A stretch of 64,000 nucleotides of DNA from Meloidogyne chitwoodi. Lineage: Eukaryota; Nematoda; Chromadorea; Rhabditida; Meloidogynidae. Each line of letters begins with the position of its first letter. Position 1 is the first letter of the stretch. The stretch spans positions 1,426,001 through 1,490,000 of the forward strand of contig JACZZP010000014.1 in the NCBI GenBank assembly GCA_015183035.1. The letters run 5' to 3'. The notes below the pieces were generated by a model. It made no database searches. It worked only from the letters and a program-made list of their open reading frames with translations, and was not told where the DNA came from. A program made the position numbers and the translations under genes. Positions 63,039 through 64,000 of the stretch are shown here, piece after piece.

Positions 63039-64000
63039 CTATTTGTACGTTAATCTTGGCCAAGCATCTTTATTCACTTGTTTAAGAACAATTTCAACTT
63101 TACGTTCACTTATTAAAACCTTTAAAAAAAATAAAATTATTAAAAAATAAAAAACCGTGCTTTCAAAAGGAATAATTTCTCCAAAAAGTTCATATTCTCT
63201 CCAAATTTCTTTATCTCCAAAATTATATTTAATTAAAGCCTTTAAATTAAGTCCATCAGTATCAATTTTTGTTCCTTCTAAAATCGCTCCTTTGCAATAT
63301 ATTGAAATTAGAACTTGACCATTTCGTTGAAACCAATCTTCGCGAAGATTTTCAATTTGCTTAATTTACTTTTAAGGAAGAAAAAATTAATTTTACAATT
63401 TTGAGAAAGTCTTAATGCCGGTACAAAATTTAAATTCCTTTTTAATTCTATAATATTTTAAAACCTTATTAGTCCAACAATGCTTTCCTTTAGAACAGCC
63501 AATTTGATCAAGAAAAGAGCCAAAATCAGTAGTCTTTCTTTCACAACAAGACCAGAATTTCATTCCCTCATGGAATATTGCAGTTCCTGGATGATGCAAA
63601 CATTCTTGAAAATCAGTTTCCGATCCATTATAAGTCTAAAAGAAATTTTTCTTCAATAAATCTTTCAAGAAAAGAAATACCGCTTTACAAGTATTATTGG
63701 TACAAGCAGTTCCAATTTTTAAATTTAGATTTGTGGTTTCATTTGTTAATTCAGTTGTTTCTTTCCTTTCTTTGAATTCATTCTCCAATGCTTTCCTTGC
63801 ACTCTAAAATTAAAAAAATTAAAATACTTTGATTTTTGACCTCAGTCATTTGCACGGAAAGTGGCAATCTATTACGCGTTTCATTTTCAGATCGATCAGC
63901 AGGTTTGTTTAGTCCACTCCAAACGATTATCTTAAAATAGAAAAAAATTTTAGAAGCTAAAAAAGAACTCTCTTATTGTCAGTTTATGAATAAATTTCTG
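63039..64000 (-). CDS. chp-1: CHORD-domain protein (CHORDC1/Morgana-like), 5' part outside window
   Basis: Hsp90 cochaperone with CHORD zinc domains and a CS domain. The window shows the carboxyl half. An exon near 63920-63840 (SGLNKPADRSENETRNRLPL then SVQMTE) leads to SARKALENEFKERKETTELT. Then NLKIGTACTNNTCKA and TYNGSETDFQECLHHPGTAI followed by FHEGMKFWSCCERKTTDFGS and GCSKGKHCW form the second CHORD with its Cys/His zinc ligands. The CS domain has ENLREDWFQRNGQVLISIYC, KGAILEGTKIDTDGLNLKAL, FGDKEIWREYELFGEIIPFE and SERKVEIVLKQVNKDAWPRL, ending TYK at TAG 63041-63039. The first CHORD and the start lie beyond 64000. Block order and motif identity to animal CHORDC1 are clear. Confidence 0.88.

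Overview
The window is nuclear DNA of an animal and almost certainly of a nematode. It is extremely AT-rich. Its genes are cut into many short exons by small AT-rich introns with GT donors and TTTTAG- or TTTCAG-like acceptors. It carries a major-sperm-protein (MSP) domain gene, an HRG-family heme transporter and a tandem-module cystathionine beta-synthase, which together point to Nematoda. The base composition and repeat load suggest a plant-parasitic tylenchid such as Meloidogyne; that is an inference. No prokaryotic operon, CRISPR array, rRNA or convincing tRNA gene was seen.

Layout. 1-5434 (-): LSD1/KDM1A-type histone demethylase, running off the left edge, with the 3' part of a Toll-like receptor (+) inside one of its introns. 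5796-7043 (-): eIF3 subunit J. 7380-9365: a hAT-type transposon remnant with nested repeats. 9545-11393 (-): casein-kinase-1/TTBK-like kinase, head to head with enolase (11655-13294, +). 13526-15965 (+): mitoribosomal protein mL65 (MRPS30). 16576-17399 (-): HRG heme transporter. 18336-30725 (-): SLC7 amino-acid transporter whose ~8 kb intron holds a complete two-module CBS gene (23157-28521, +) and three MITEs. 31916-34462 (-): unrecognised protein with an F-box-like motif. 34463-38116: gene desert. 38117-39736 (+): degenerate SF1 helicase of the IGHMBP2 type. 39753-42100 (-): ADCK1. 42453-43270 (+): small membrane protein. 43546-45087 (+): PRMT1. 45809-47977 (+): cytosolic malate dehydrogenase. 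48259-49080 (-): CAMLG/GET2-like. 49206-49958 (-): mitoribosomal bS18m. 50261-51584 (-): DnaJ type I without a J domain. 52032-55097 (+): myotubularin. 55617-57648 (+): SLC25A46. 57690-58905: inverted duplication of an MSP-domain gene. 59529-62479 (+): nuclear hormone receptor. 63039-64000 (-): CHORD protein, cut by the right edge.

Most genes are conserved housekeeping loci (chromatin, translation, glycolysis, malate metabolism, mitochondrial translation and membranes, phosphoinositides, chaperones) and form no obvious pathway cluster. The unusual content lies in structure. There are two opposite-strand genes inside host introns, the Toll-like one apparently 5'-truncated. Several small transposons have readable 8-bp target duplications, and their interiors are arrays of near-palindromic short words. 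There is a helicase-fold pseudoenzyme, a DnaJ lacking its J domain, and a palindrome that duplicates an MSP gene while deleting its core. Exon borders were read by eye from frame, splice consensus and family similarity, so start codons and small exons are approximate.
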